DNA of 64,000 nucleotides from Xanthobacter sp. NM-25 (GTDB lineage Bacteria; Pseudomonadota; Alphaproteobacteria; Rhizobiales; Xanthobacteraceae): assembly GCF_022138605.1 (NCBI RefSeq), contig NZ_JACBFS010000008.1, positions 62,001 to 126,000 on the forward strand, in the 5' to 3' direction. Of this stretch, positions 15,874-23,295 are shown one piece after another. The notes under the pieces were generated by a model. The model made no database searches. It was given only the letters and a program-made list of their open reading frames with translations, and was not told the origin of the DNA. Every line of letters begins with the position of its first letter. Position 1 is the stretch's first letter. Position numbers and translations under genes: made by a program.

Positions 15874-18247
15874 GTTCGCCCATCCCATCGACGCGATCAT
15901 CGCTCAGGTGGATAGTGAGTCCAATCTTCCCGGTCTCGTCCATGTGCATCTGAACGCGAAGACCGGGGAGGTCATTCCCCGGCCGGGCCGCGCCGGCGGG
16001 CTGCTGGGGCTGCGGCGGACGCTGATCTTCCGGGTGGTCACCGACACCCCCGTCGACATCTATGACCAGGGCCAGACCCTGCGCATCTTCTCCACCACGG
16101 AGAAGGTTGAGGTGGGCTATCGCCTCTCCGTCATCGCCCGATCGCGGCCCGCCGCCGACATCGTCCGCGCCCTCGCCGCGCCGATGCAGACGCCGGGGGA
16201 TCGCCTGCGCGAGATCGTCGAGCGGGCGCTCGCCGACGAGGTGCGCGAGCGCGCCATCAAGGGGCCGGAGGGGCTGCTCGCGGAGATCGGCGCCGAGCCG
16301 GAGGAATGGCAGCGCAAGGTGGCCGAGCGCATCGCCCGCGCCAGCGCGCTCGAGGTGAAGATCTATTTCAACTCCCCCGACCACGGTGAGATCCGTGACG
16401 AGCGGCGGGTGGACATCCGCCAGGAGATGCGCACCCTCGACGCGCCCAACTGGTCGGCGCTGGTGCGTCTGCAGGTGGTGCTCGATCCCTCCGGATCCGC
16501 CACCGAGCGGCCGCTGCCGCGGGATCGGCGCGAGCGGGAGCAGCGGCTGCGCGCCTGCCTCGGCAGCAATTTTCCGGCCGACATCTCCCTTTACGATGTC
16601 TGGTACGACAAGCCGAAGGTGCAGGTGGCGCTGCAGCAGACCCTGACCGATGCCCTCCAGCTCTCCGGGTTCCGGGTGCGCGAGGTGCTGATGGATCCGG
16701 TGGAGCCGCTCCACGAGCGGACCGAGCAGGTGAATTGCGATCTGGTCTGGAACGGGCGCGGTGGCCGGCAGATCCGCTTTCGGGTGGAGGCCACCTTGAC
16801 CCTCATGCGCGAGGGCACCGGCCTCTATCACGCGCTGAAGCTCGGCAGCCGGGCGGACTGGCTGCGCAAGGAGGCCGAGCAGGCCCTGGCCATCGCCATG
16901 CACGCCCGCGACTTCGAGGACATGAACGTGGCCGAGCAGGCGGCGGTGAGCCAGCATCTGGAGAACCAGCTGCACCAGCGGGCGCGGGAAACCGGCCAGA
17001 AGATCATGCCGTTCCTGGTGCAGCCGCTCATTCCCGAGAACATCTGGCTGTCCACCGTGCCAGTGGATCTGGGGGAGCACGATTTCCGCACCCGGGACCC
17101 GCTGGTGTCGGGCCGCCTGGGGGTAAGCGTGGACATCCGCTTCGCCACCCTGCGCCGGGTGATCGACGAGGTGCGCCTGTCGGCGCCGGCGGGGCAGGCG
17201 ATCCGCAATTATTCGGATTGTATCCGGGAGCTGATCGGCACCTTGACCCTCAACGCCATCGACCAGGCCATGAACCAGGTAAATCCCGGCGATTATTTCC
17301 TCTCCTGGGAGGCGCCGGCGTTCGAGGAGGGGGGCGGCGCCGTGGTGCGCCCCAGCGACGGCGGGCCGATGATCGGCGCCCGCCTCGCTGCCGCCGCTGA
17401 AACGGCGCTCACCGCGCGGCTGAAGCCGGAAACCGTGCGGGTCACCTTCCGCAAGGTGGACAGCGGGGTAGGGCATTTCCACCGGCTGGCGGTGGCGCTG
17501 GACCCCATCTCCGTGGCCGCCGAGGTGGTGCCCCATGGGCTCGGCAGTCTGGCGCAGCTGGTGCCGGTCAATGTGCGTCTGCGGGTGGAGGGGCTGGAGC
17601 CGGGCGAGTATTCGCAGATTGTCCGCAATGGCTCGGCGCGGCTCGCCCAGCCGGAGGTGGAGCGCTCGGTCAAGGATGCCACGGAGGAGTTCCTGCTCGA
17701 TTACCAGCCGGAGACCCTTCAGCGTCTGGCCCTTGGCCGCTCCGGGGATGACGGGGTGTACAGCGCGCTGGAAGCCTATCTCGCCCAGCGCCTGCGCGAG
17801 ATCTACGGCCTCAGGGTGACCTTGGAGACCGCCCGGGTGGGCCATTCCCAGGCCCAGACCGCGGCGCTGAAGCGCAATGGCGTGGCGGAGCTCGCAACCG
17901 GCCGCGCGGCGGGCCAGCTGGAAATGCTGCAGGAACTGGAGATCCAGGTGTTCAACGATGAGGTGGGGACCCTGCGCGCGCAGCTGGCGCAGCTGGGGGC
18001 CCGGCTTGCCCGCCAGTTCGGCGCCGCGACAGTCGATGATGCCAATGTGGAGGCGGACCGGCGGGCATATGACGCCGTCAAGCGCCAGCTCGAGGCCGCC
18101 ATCACCCGCCAGCTCTCTGAGGGGCAGCGCGTCATCCAGGCCGGCAGCGCCCCGCGCGCCGTTCTCGGCGCAGCCGAGGATGACGACGTCATCGTCACGC
18201 CGCCGCAAGCGGGCACGGCGAGCGATGCCGTGGATGAGGGGAACTGA
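15854..18247 (+). CDS. Protein with multiple SPFH/band-7-like units
   Basis: A 797-residue protein in which a band-7-like pattern recurs: a strand pair such as TLIFRVVTDTPVDIYDQG followed by a strand ending in VEVGYRLSV, then a helix carrying LREIVERALADEVRER and a further strand with LEVKIYF. Comparable units occur at about 55-175, 200-285, 293-405, 412-530 and 543-660, ending in a coiled coil (about 665-760) and an acidic tail. No transmembrane helix is visible, which is unusual for SPFH proteins; anchoring may come from the next two gene products. The start overlaps the preceding gene by 20 bases. The SPFH assignment is by eye and needs a profile search. Confidence 0.68.
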   Translation: MTATPREFAHPIDAIIAQVDSESNLPGLVHVHLNAKTGEVIPRPGRAGGLLGLRRTLIFRVVTDTPVDIYDQGQTLRIFSTTEKVEVGYRLSVIARSRPAADIVRALAAPMQTPGDRLREIVERALADEVRERAIKGPEGLLAEIGAEPEEWQRKVAERIARASALEVKIYFNSPDHGEIRDERRVDIRQEMRTLDAPNWSALVRLQVVLDPSGSATERPLPRDRREREQRLRACLGSNFPADISLYDVWYDKPKVQVALQQTLTDALQLSGFRVREVLMDPVEPLHERTEQVNCDLVWNGRGGRQIRFRVEATLTLMREGTGLYHALKLGSRADWLRKEAEQALAIAMHARDFEDMNVAEQAAVSQHLENQLHQRARETGQKIMPFLVQPLIPENIWLSTVPVDLGEHDFRTRDPLVSGRLGVSVDIRFATLRRVIDEVRLSAPAGQAIRNYSDCIRELIGTLTLNAIDQAMNQVNPGDYFLSWEAPAFEEGGGAVVRPSDGGPMIGARLAAAAETALTARLKPETVRVTFRKVDSGVGHFHRLAVALDPISVAAEVVPHGLGSLAQLVPVNVRLRVEGLEPGEYSQIVRNGSARLAQPEVERSVKDATEEFLLDYQPETLQRLALGRSGDDGVYSALEAYLAQRLREIYGLRVTLETARVGHSQAQTAALKRNGVAELATGRAAGQLEMLQELEIQVFNDEVGTLRAQLAQLGARLARQFGAATVDDANVEADRRAYDAVKRQLEAAITRQLSEGQRVIQAGSAPRAVLGAAEDDDVIVTPPQAGTASDAVDEGN

Positions 18248-18251
18248 GGCC

Positions 18252-19673
18252 ATGGTCGACGTGATCGCGGCGGATTCCGAACAGCGCTGGGGCAAGCCGC
18301 GTCGGGCCCGTTTTTCCGTTCAATGGGGGCTCACGCGCGAGGGGCTGCTGGGCCTTCTGCGCTTCCGGTTCGAGCTCATCAGCGCCGCCGCGCTGCTGGC
18401 CCTGGCGGGCGCCGGCGTGGCTGTGGGGCTGATCGTGCTGGCGCTGGCCACCCCGGGGCTGCTGCAGGCGACCCTGGGTGAAGTCTCGTCGTGGAAGCTC
18501 GCCATCGCCGCCGCCATCTATCTCATCGTCTGGGCCTACGGCAGCTGGCACCTGCTGACCGGGGTGGGGCGCCTGCAGCGCGAGGCCGATGTGCTGGGGC
18601 AGTTCGCCGACAAGCTCCACGAGACCTTTCCCGCCCATCAGGAGGTGTTCCACGCCGATGTGTTCGGGCCCCGGCGCAAGACCCTGCTGGCGCCGGTGGC
18701 GGCGCTCAGGGGCGTGCCCCTCGCCGAGACCGCCACCCATCGCATGCAGGAGATCATCCGCGACGACGCGGAGCGCCATCGCTTCGATCCGCTGGCGGTG
18801 GTCACCGAGCGGGTGAGCGACCAGTTGCTCAGCGGCTCCGCTGGCATTCGTGATGCTCAGCAGCTCGGGGTGCGGCTCGGCATCCTCGTCACCTTCGTGG
18901 GCATCGTGGCGTCGCTGCAGGGAGTGTCGGGCATGATGTCCGGCGACGTGCTGGGGGCCAGCGACATCCGCAACTCCATCCGTGCGGTGGTGCTGTCCCT
19001 GGGCCTCGCCTTTTCCTCGTCCATCGCCGGCCTGAGCGCGGCCATCGTGTTCCAGGTCATCGCCGGGGCGCTCCGGTCCGCCGAGAACCGGCTGGTGGAC
19101 ACCCTGTATCAGGTGGGCAGCGAGTATCAGGCCATCTGCCGGCTCGCCATGCGCGACGACGACCTGAAGAAGCTGGAAGTGAGTCTGAAGGATCATCGCC
19201 AGGCCATCCTCGACACCGCCGATGACATCCGCGACGGCGCCCGGGTGGTGGAGCAGGCGACCACCCACATGGGGGCGCTGCTCTCCGGCCCGGCGGAGCG
19301 CATGGACGAGGTGAGCGCCCGGCTCGCTGATGCGGTCCGCCGGCAGGAGGCGGCGGCCGGCGCGCTGGCCCAGGCCGCGGACGCATTGGGGGCATTCGGC
19401 GCCAGCATGGCGGCGGCGCAGCAGCGGTTTGCCGAGACGCTGCTGCAGGCGGTGAAGGATCTCGACGGGCATCTGGTGGGCGAGTTCAAGGCCGGGCGCG
19501 ATGCCACCCTTGCCGAGCGCATGGAGGCGAGCGTGGACCGCCAGGACGCGGTGACCCGGCGGCTCGGCTTCTGGCTGCTGGCGGTCGGCCTCGTGGCCGG
19601 GGCGGCTGCGCTCGTGGCGGTGGCGAGCGCGAGCGGCCTCGGCGGGCGGCTGCTCGCCTGGATGGGGGGCTGA
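18252..19673 (+). CDS. MotA/TolQ/ExbB-like (ZorA-like) proton-channel family protein
   Basis: A 473-residue membrane protein. Hydrophobic segments lie at about 41-71, 82-104, 206-224 and 244-272. The last two (LGILVTFVGIVASLQGVSG and VVLSLGLAFSSSIAGLSAA) have the TolQ/MotA core pattern of a glycine- and threonine-rich helix followed by a small-residue helix. A coiled-coil tail (about 300-435) follows and, unusually, a fifth membrane helix at 438-460. It starts four bases after the SPFH-like gene and ends three bases before the MotB-like gene. It probably forms the stator pore with that protein. ZorA of Zorya is the closest concept; simple MotA, TolQ and ExbB lack such a tail. Confidence 0.8.
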   Translation: MVDVIAADSEQRWGKPRRARFSVQWGLTREGLLGLLRFRFELISAAALLALAGAGVAVGLIVLALATPGLLQATLGEVSSWKLAIAAAIYLIVWAYGSWHLLTGVGRLQREADVLGQFADKLHETFPAHQEVFHADVFGPRRKTLLAPVAALRGVPLAETATHRMQEIIRDDAERHRFDPLAVVTERVSDQLLSGSAGIRDAQQLGVRLGILVTFVGIVASLQGVSGMMSGDVLGASDIRNSIRAVVLSLGLAFSSSIAGLSAAIVFQVIAGALRSAENRLVDTLYQVGSEYQAICRLAMRDDDLKKLEVSLKDHRQAILDTADDIRDGARVVEQATTHMGALLSGPAERMDEVSARLADAVRRQEAAAGALAQAADALGAFGASMAAAQQRFAETLLQAVKDLDGHLVGEFKAGRDATLAERMEASVDRQDAVTRRLGFWLLAVGLVAGAAALVAVASASGLGGRLLAWMGG

Positions 19674-19676
19674 GCC

Positions 19677-20513
19677 ATGGCGCGGCGGGCGTGGGAGGCG
19701 GAGCCGGCGGACGATTACACGCCGGCGACCGATCTGGTGTTCTCGCTGTTCGCCATGTCGGTGCTGCTGCTCGCCATCTTCGGCGCCGGCAGCCATGTGC
19801 GCGACGCGGAGGCGCGGCAGGTGGTGGCCACCACCGCCCTCGATCTCGACTACACCAAGGCCCAGTACGAGCAATTGCGGGCGGAGCGCGATGCGCTGCG
19901 GCAGGAATTGGCCGAGCGTCCCCCCACACCGCCCGCGGCCCCGCTGCCCGCCGCCCCGCCGGCGGCGGCCGCCACGGTGGACCGCGCCGCCCGGCCGCAG
20001 GTGGTGGTGACCCTGACCCAGGAAGGCGCCGGCGCCTTCCTGGCGGCCGATGGGCGCATGGCGGCGAGCGTCATGGGGGAGATCCGCGACCGGCTGAAGG
20101 GGGCGAGCGCGCAGGCGCGGCAGCTCGGCGCCAATGAGGTGGTGTTCGAGGTCTCCGCCTCCCTCGATCCGCGCAGCGCCGAACCCTTGGCCGATGCCAT
20201 GGCCCGCAGCATGGGCTGGGGCGAGGGCCTGCTGGACGCCTTCGCCGCTACGCCACTGCCGGTGGCCTGCGTGCTGATGGAGCCGGTGGGCGGGCGCCGC
20301 GCCGCCCCGCTGGCGCGCTTCGCCTATGAGGCGGACGGCGGACGCAAGATCGACGACATCGTCGCCGGCGCGGTGGCCGCGGCCGCGGAGAAGCGCGCGC
20401 TGCGCATGGAGGGTGTGCGACCCCAGGACGACATGATCCGGGTCATCCTGCGCCGCAATGACGAATCCCGCTGCGATCCGCGGGTCCTGGCCGCCGCCCT
20501 GGACCGGCTCTAG
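19677..20513 (+). CDS. MotB/ZorB-like single-pass channel partner
   Basis: A 278-residue protein with one N-terminal membrane helix, DLVFSLFAMSVLLLAIFGAG, that begins with an aspartate at residue 19, the position of the proton-carrying Asp in MotB/TolR/ExbD. A coiled segment and a Pro/Ala-rich linker (about 85-105) lead to a globular domain with VVVTLTQEGAGAFLAADG, which recalls the start of OmpA/MotB peptidoglycan-binding domains, but the usual NxxL...R peptidoglycan signature is not evident. The domain may therefore bind something other than peptidoglycan. It is the last gene of the six-gene operon, immediately after the MotA-like gene. Confidence 0.76.
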   Translation: MARRAWEAEPADDYTPATDLVFSLFAMSVLLLAIFGAGSHVRDAEARQVVATTALDLDYTKAQYEQLRAERDALRQELAERPPTPPAAPLPAAPPAAAATVDRAARPQVVVTLTQEGAGAFLAADGRMAASVMGEIRDRLKGASAQARQLGANEVVFEVSASLDPRSAEPLADAMARSMGWGEGLLDAFAATPLPVACVLMEPVGGRRAAPLARFAYEADGGRKIDDIVAGAVAAAAEKRALRMEGVRPQDDMIRVILRRNDESRCDPRVLAAALDRL

Positions 20514-20672
20514 CGCGGCCAGGCCGCCCCTCTCCCACATCCTCTCCTGATCGTCGCCACGCTCCGGCAGCTCCCGTGCGCCGTTACGGCCAGCGCGCGC
20601 TGATCCCGTGGCGCCAGGGGCTGGGGCGCCGCGATCCGCAGCCGGGTTCTACCAAAGTCGATAGCGCGGCGC

Positions 20673-20716
20673 TTGACGGAAGTCGGAGGGTGAATTAGCT
20701 TTCTAACAAAGCTAAT
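20673..20716 (+). promoter_or_regulatory. Promoter with overlapping 9-base palindromic operator for the HpaB cluster
   Basis: A TTGACG -35 box (20673-20678) and a weak -10 (TAGCTT at 20696-20701, 17-base spacing) are overlapped by a perfect inverted repeat ATTAGCTTT-CTAAC-AAAGCTAAT at 20694-20716. The position over the -10 suggests repression. A related sequence occurs upstream of livH at 30834-30856, so the FCD-GntR regulator encoded between them is the obvious candidate binder. Confidence 0.6.
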
Positions 20717-20742
20717 AACACCTGTTCCAGAGAGTGGCCGTC

Positions 20743-21255
20743 ATGTCGTCACCGGATCTGTCCGCGGCGGATCTTCCGCCGCTCGAGTCGCGCACCTTTC
20801 GCCAGGCCCTGGGGCAGTTCGCCACCGGGGTGGCGGTCATCACCGCGCCGGGCACCGGGCCCGAGCGGGTGGGCATGACCATGAGCTCCTTCAACTCCGT
20901 CTCGCTCGATCCGCCCCTGGTGCTGTTCTCGGTGGACCGGCGGGCGCTCTCTTTGCCGGCGCTGCGTGCGGCCACCGGCTTCGGCATCAATGTGCTGGGC
21001 CACGGGCAGGAGGAGCTTTCCAACCGCTTCGCCCGGGCGCTGGAGGACAAATGGGCCCGCGTGGAGCACCACGAGGGCCTCAATGGCGTGCCGCTGCTGA
21101 AGGACGCCATCGCCCATCTCGAATGCGTGCCCTACGCCCGCCACGACGGCGGCGACCACGAGATCTTCATCGTCCGGGTGCTGCGCGTGTCGACGCCGAA
21201 CCCGGGCGCGCCCCTCATCTTCTTCCGCGGCCGCTACCACGCCCTGGCGTCGTGA
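20743..21255 (+). CDS. Flavin reductase (HpaC-like) partner of the downstream monooxygenase
   Basis: A 170-residue flavin reductase of the FMN-binding split-barrel type that would supply reduced flavin to the HpaB-type oxygenase. Motifs are FRQALGQFATGVAVITA at the N-terminus, MTMSSFNSVSLDPPLVLFSV (flavin-binding) and FFRGRYH at the end. Start at ATG 20743; a GTG three codons upstream is also possible. It lies 27 bases after the palindromic operator and 75 bases before the oxygenase gene, forming a two-component monooxygenase. Short forms of this type use NADH or NADPH; which one is not readable here. Confidence 0.9.
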   Translation: MSSPDLSAADLPPLESRTFRQALGQFATGVAVITAPGTGPERVGMTMSSFNSVSLDPPLVLFSVDRRALSLPALRAATGFGINVLGHGQEELSNRFARALEDKWARVEHHEGLNGVPLLKDAIAHLECVPYARHDGGDHEIFIVRVLRVSTPNPGAPLIFFRGRYHALAS

Positions 21256-21292
21256 GACGCTTCGAGCACGCTTTGGCGTCGTGAGACGCTTC
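21245..21292 (+). repeat. 19-base direct repeat spanning the flavin reductase stop
   Basis: An identical 19-base sequence beginning TGGCGTCGTGAGACG occurs at 21245-21263 and 21274-21292, a 29-base period. The first copy includes the last codons and the TGA of the flavin reductase; the second lies in the gap before the oxygenase gene. It looks like a small tandem duplication. Confidence 0.85.
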
Positions 21293-21330
21293 CGCCCGCG
21301 CGCCGAACCGGACAACAAAGGACCTTCCAG

Positions 21331-22815
21331 ATGATCAAGACCGGAGCCGAACACACCAAGAGCCTCAAGGATGGCCGGCAGGTGTATCTCGACGGCAAGG
21401 TGGTTCAGGACGTGACCACCGATGCCGCTTATGGCCGCGCCGTCGCCTCGGTGGCGCGCATGTTCGATTTCCAGAGCGCGCCGGAAAACCGCGAGCTGAT
21501 GACGTTCGCCACCGACACCGGCACCCGCGCCAACCGCATCTGGCAGCTGCCCACCAGCTATGATGAGCTGGTGACCCGCCGCAAGGGCCTGGAGGCGTGG
21601 ACCGAACTGCACGGCGGCTTCCTCGGCCGCGCGCCGGACCATGTGGCCTCCTGCATCGCCGGCATGTACATGGGGCTCGACAAGTTCGAGGCCTATGACA
21701 AGGCCCGCGCCGGCGCCCTGGCGGACTATTACCGCTATGCCCGCGACAATGACCTCTACCTGACCTATGTGATCATCAACCCGCAGGCGGACCGCTCCAA
21801 GAGCGCGGCGGACCAGAAGGATCCCTTCCTCTCCACCGCCATCGTCGATCGCGATGCCGAGGGCATCACCGTGCGCGGCGCCAAGATGCTGGCCACCGGC
21901 GGCATCATGGCCAATGAGGTGTTCGTCACCTGCATCCAGCCGCTGCCGGAGGGCGATGAGAAATACGCGCTCTCCTTCGCCATTCCCATGAATGCCAAGG
22001 GTCTGAAGATCCTCTCGCGCAAGTCCTATGAGGCGGGCGCCCCCTCGGTGTTCGACAACCCGCTGTCGTCGCGCTTCGACGAGAACGACGCGGTGCTTTA
22101 TTTCGACGACGTGAAGGTGCCGTGGGATCGGGTGTTCGTGGTGGACGACCGCGCCATGACGCTGAACCAGTTCCACGCCACTCCGGCCCACGTCTACCAG
22201 AACTACCAGGCGCAGATCCGTCTCTCGGTGAAGATGCGTTTCCTGCTCGGCATCGCCCGCCGCATCGCCGACATGAACGGCATCATCGGTTTTCCGCAGG
22301 TGCGCGAGACCCTGGGGCAGCTGGCCGCCGAGGCCGGCATGGTGGATGCCTTCGTCGCCGCCATGGAGGCCAAGGGCACCCATTACGGCCCCTATTTCGT
22401 GCCCGACCGCCACACCCTCTATGCCGCGCAGACCCTGGCCCAGCAGCTCTACGGCAAGGTCATCACCACCCTGCGCGAACTGGCTGGCGGCGGCATGATC
22501 ATGCTGCCCTCCTCGGTGCATGATTTCGAGAATCCCGAACTGGCCGAGCTGATCCGCAAGACCCAGCAGTCTCCGGCCGCCAATGCCGAGGACAAGGTGA
22601 AGTTCTACAAGCTGGCGTGGGATGCGGTGGGCTCCGAATTCGCCTCCCGCCACGCCCAGTACGAGATGTTCTATGCGGGCGCGAGCTTCGTGGTGAAGGG
22701 CCATTCCTTCCGCACCTATGACTGGGCCGGCGCCGGCAACCTGCTCGACCGCATGCTGGACAGCTACCAGCTCTCCGACGAGGTCAAGGAAGCCCCCGCC
22801 CGCGCCGCCGAGTGA
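21331..22815 (+). CDS. 4-hydroxyphenylacetate 3-monooxygenase (HpaB)-family oxygenase component
   Basis: A 494-residue FADH2-dependent oxygenase of the HpaB family, with an acyl-CoA-dehydrogenase-like fold. Features include the N-terminal DGRQVYLDGKVV, the TYVIINPQADRSKSA segment, ATGGIMANEVFV, and KGHSFRTYDWAGAGN near the C-terminus. Such enzymes hydroxylate phenols or heteroaromatics together with a flavin reductase, which is encoded just upstream. The genomic neighbours (amidase, DUF2848 protein, Liv-type importer) differ from a 4-hydroxyphenylacetate operon: no homoprotocatechuate ring-cleavage genes are present, so the substrate is probably not 4-hydroxyphenylacetate. A cupin gene follows after 36 bases. 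Confidence 0.9.
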   Translation: MIKTGAEHTKSLKDGRQVYLDGKVVQDVTTDAAYGRAVASVARMFDFQSAPENRELMTFATDTGTRANRIWQLPTSYDELVTRRKGLEAWTELHGGFLGRAPDHVASCIAGMYMGLDKFEAYDKARAGALADYYRYARDNDLYLTYVIINPQADRSKSAADQKDPFLSTAIVDRDAEGITVRGAKMLATGGIMANEVFVTCIQPLPEGDEKYALSFAIPMNAKGLKILSRKSYEAGAPSVFDNPLSSRFDENDAVLYFDDVKVPWDRVFVVDDRAMTLNQFHATPAHVYQNYQAQIRLSVKMRFLLGIARRIADMNGIIGFPQVRETLGQLAAEAGMVDAFVAAMEAKGTHYGPYFVPDRHTLYAAQTLAQQLYGKVITTLRELAGGGMIMLPSSVHDFENPELAELIRKTQQSPAANAEDKVKFYKLAWDAVGSEFASRHAQYEMFYAGASFVVKGHSFRTYDWAGAGNLLDRMLDSYQLSDEVKEAPARAAE

Positions 22816-22851
22816 CGACACAGCACCATTCCAGAAGAGGACTGCCCCCGC

Positions 22852-23232
22852 ATGGCCAACCCCAAGATTCACGACGAGTTTCGTGCCGTCGATCTCTCCA
22901 CCGGCTGGGAGGTGCCCCCGGGCTACCCGCCGGGTATCCAGCAGAAGATCCTGTCCGGTGCGCTCGACGAGACCGCCAAGACCGGCTCGCGCACCCGCAT
23001 CCTGCGGTTCCAGCCGGGTGAGTACACCACGGCCCCGTTCGTGCACGATTACTGGGAAGAGGTGTTCCTGTTCTCCGGTGATCTGACGGTGGGCAATGAC
23101 GACAAGGGCCAGGGTGGCGAGGCGTTCCAGCCCTTCACCTATGCGGTGCGGCCGCCGGGCGCCTTCCACGGCCCGTTCAAGTCTGAAAAGGGCTGCATGC
23201 TGCTCGAAATCCACTATTACGATCCGGTTTGA
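22852..23232 (+). CDS. Small cupin-domain protein of the HpaB cluster
   Basis: A 126-residue single-domain cupin. The cupin core is seen as FVHDYWEEVFLFSGDLTVG (first motif, with His and Glu residues that can bind a metal) and VRPPGAFHGPFKSEKGC (second motif). It starts 36 bases after the monooxygenase gene and has the same orientation, so it is probably part of the same transcript. It could be an isomerase, a ring-cleavage or a decarboxylating enzyme in the pathway. A terminator-like hairpin lies 19 bases after its stop. Confidence 0.82.
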   Translation: MANPKIHDEFRAVDLSTGWEVPPGYPPGIQQKILSGALDETAKTGSRTRILRFQPGEYTTAPFVHDYWEEVFLFSGDLTVGNDDKGQGGEAFQPFTYAVRPPGAFHGPFKSEKGCMLLEIHYYDPV

Positions 23233-23251
23233 TCGTCTGATCCTCCATGGC

Positions 23252-23281
23252 GCCCGCTCCGTTCCCACGGGGCGGGCCTTT
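23252..23281 (+). terminator. Hairpin after the cupin gene
   Basis: A nine-base-pair stem (23252-23260 with 23269-23277, one G-T pair) with an eight-base loop, followed by CCTTT. A weak terminator or attenuator between the cupin and the amidase gene. Confidence 0.5.
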
Positions 23282-23295
23282 GCATGTGGTGGCCT

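Noticed and set aside
15224..18295. Very long minus-strand open frame (about 1,020 codons) opposite the 927-residue and SPFH-like genes
   Set aside because: It is His-, Arg- and Gly-rich without family similarity, and it is explained by the high GC of the coding strand. The plus-strand frames have recognisable families and coupled starts.
10807..20513. Calling the operon a Zorya system outright
   Set aside because: Only ZorA-like and ZorB-like genes are present. ZorC, ZorD (helicase/nuclease) and ZorE (HNH) counterparts are not seen, and the B subunit lacks a clear peptidoglycan-binding motif.
9402..20513. Type VI secretion, Tol-Pal or flagellar stator locus
   Set aside because: No VipA/VipB, TssM, ClpV, Pal, TolB or flagellar genes are adjacent, and the protease and SPFH-like components do not belong to those systems.
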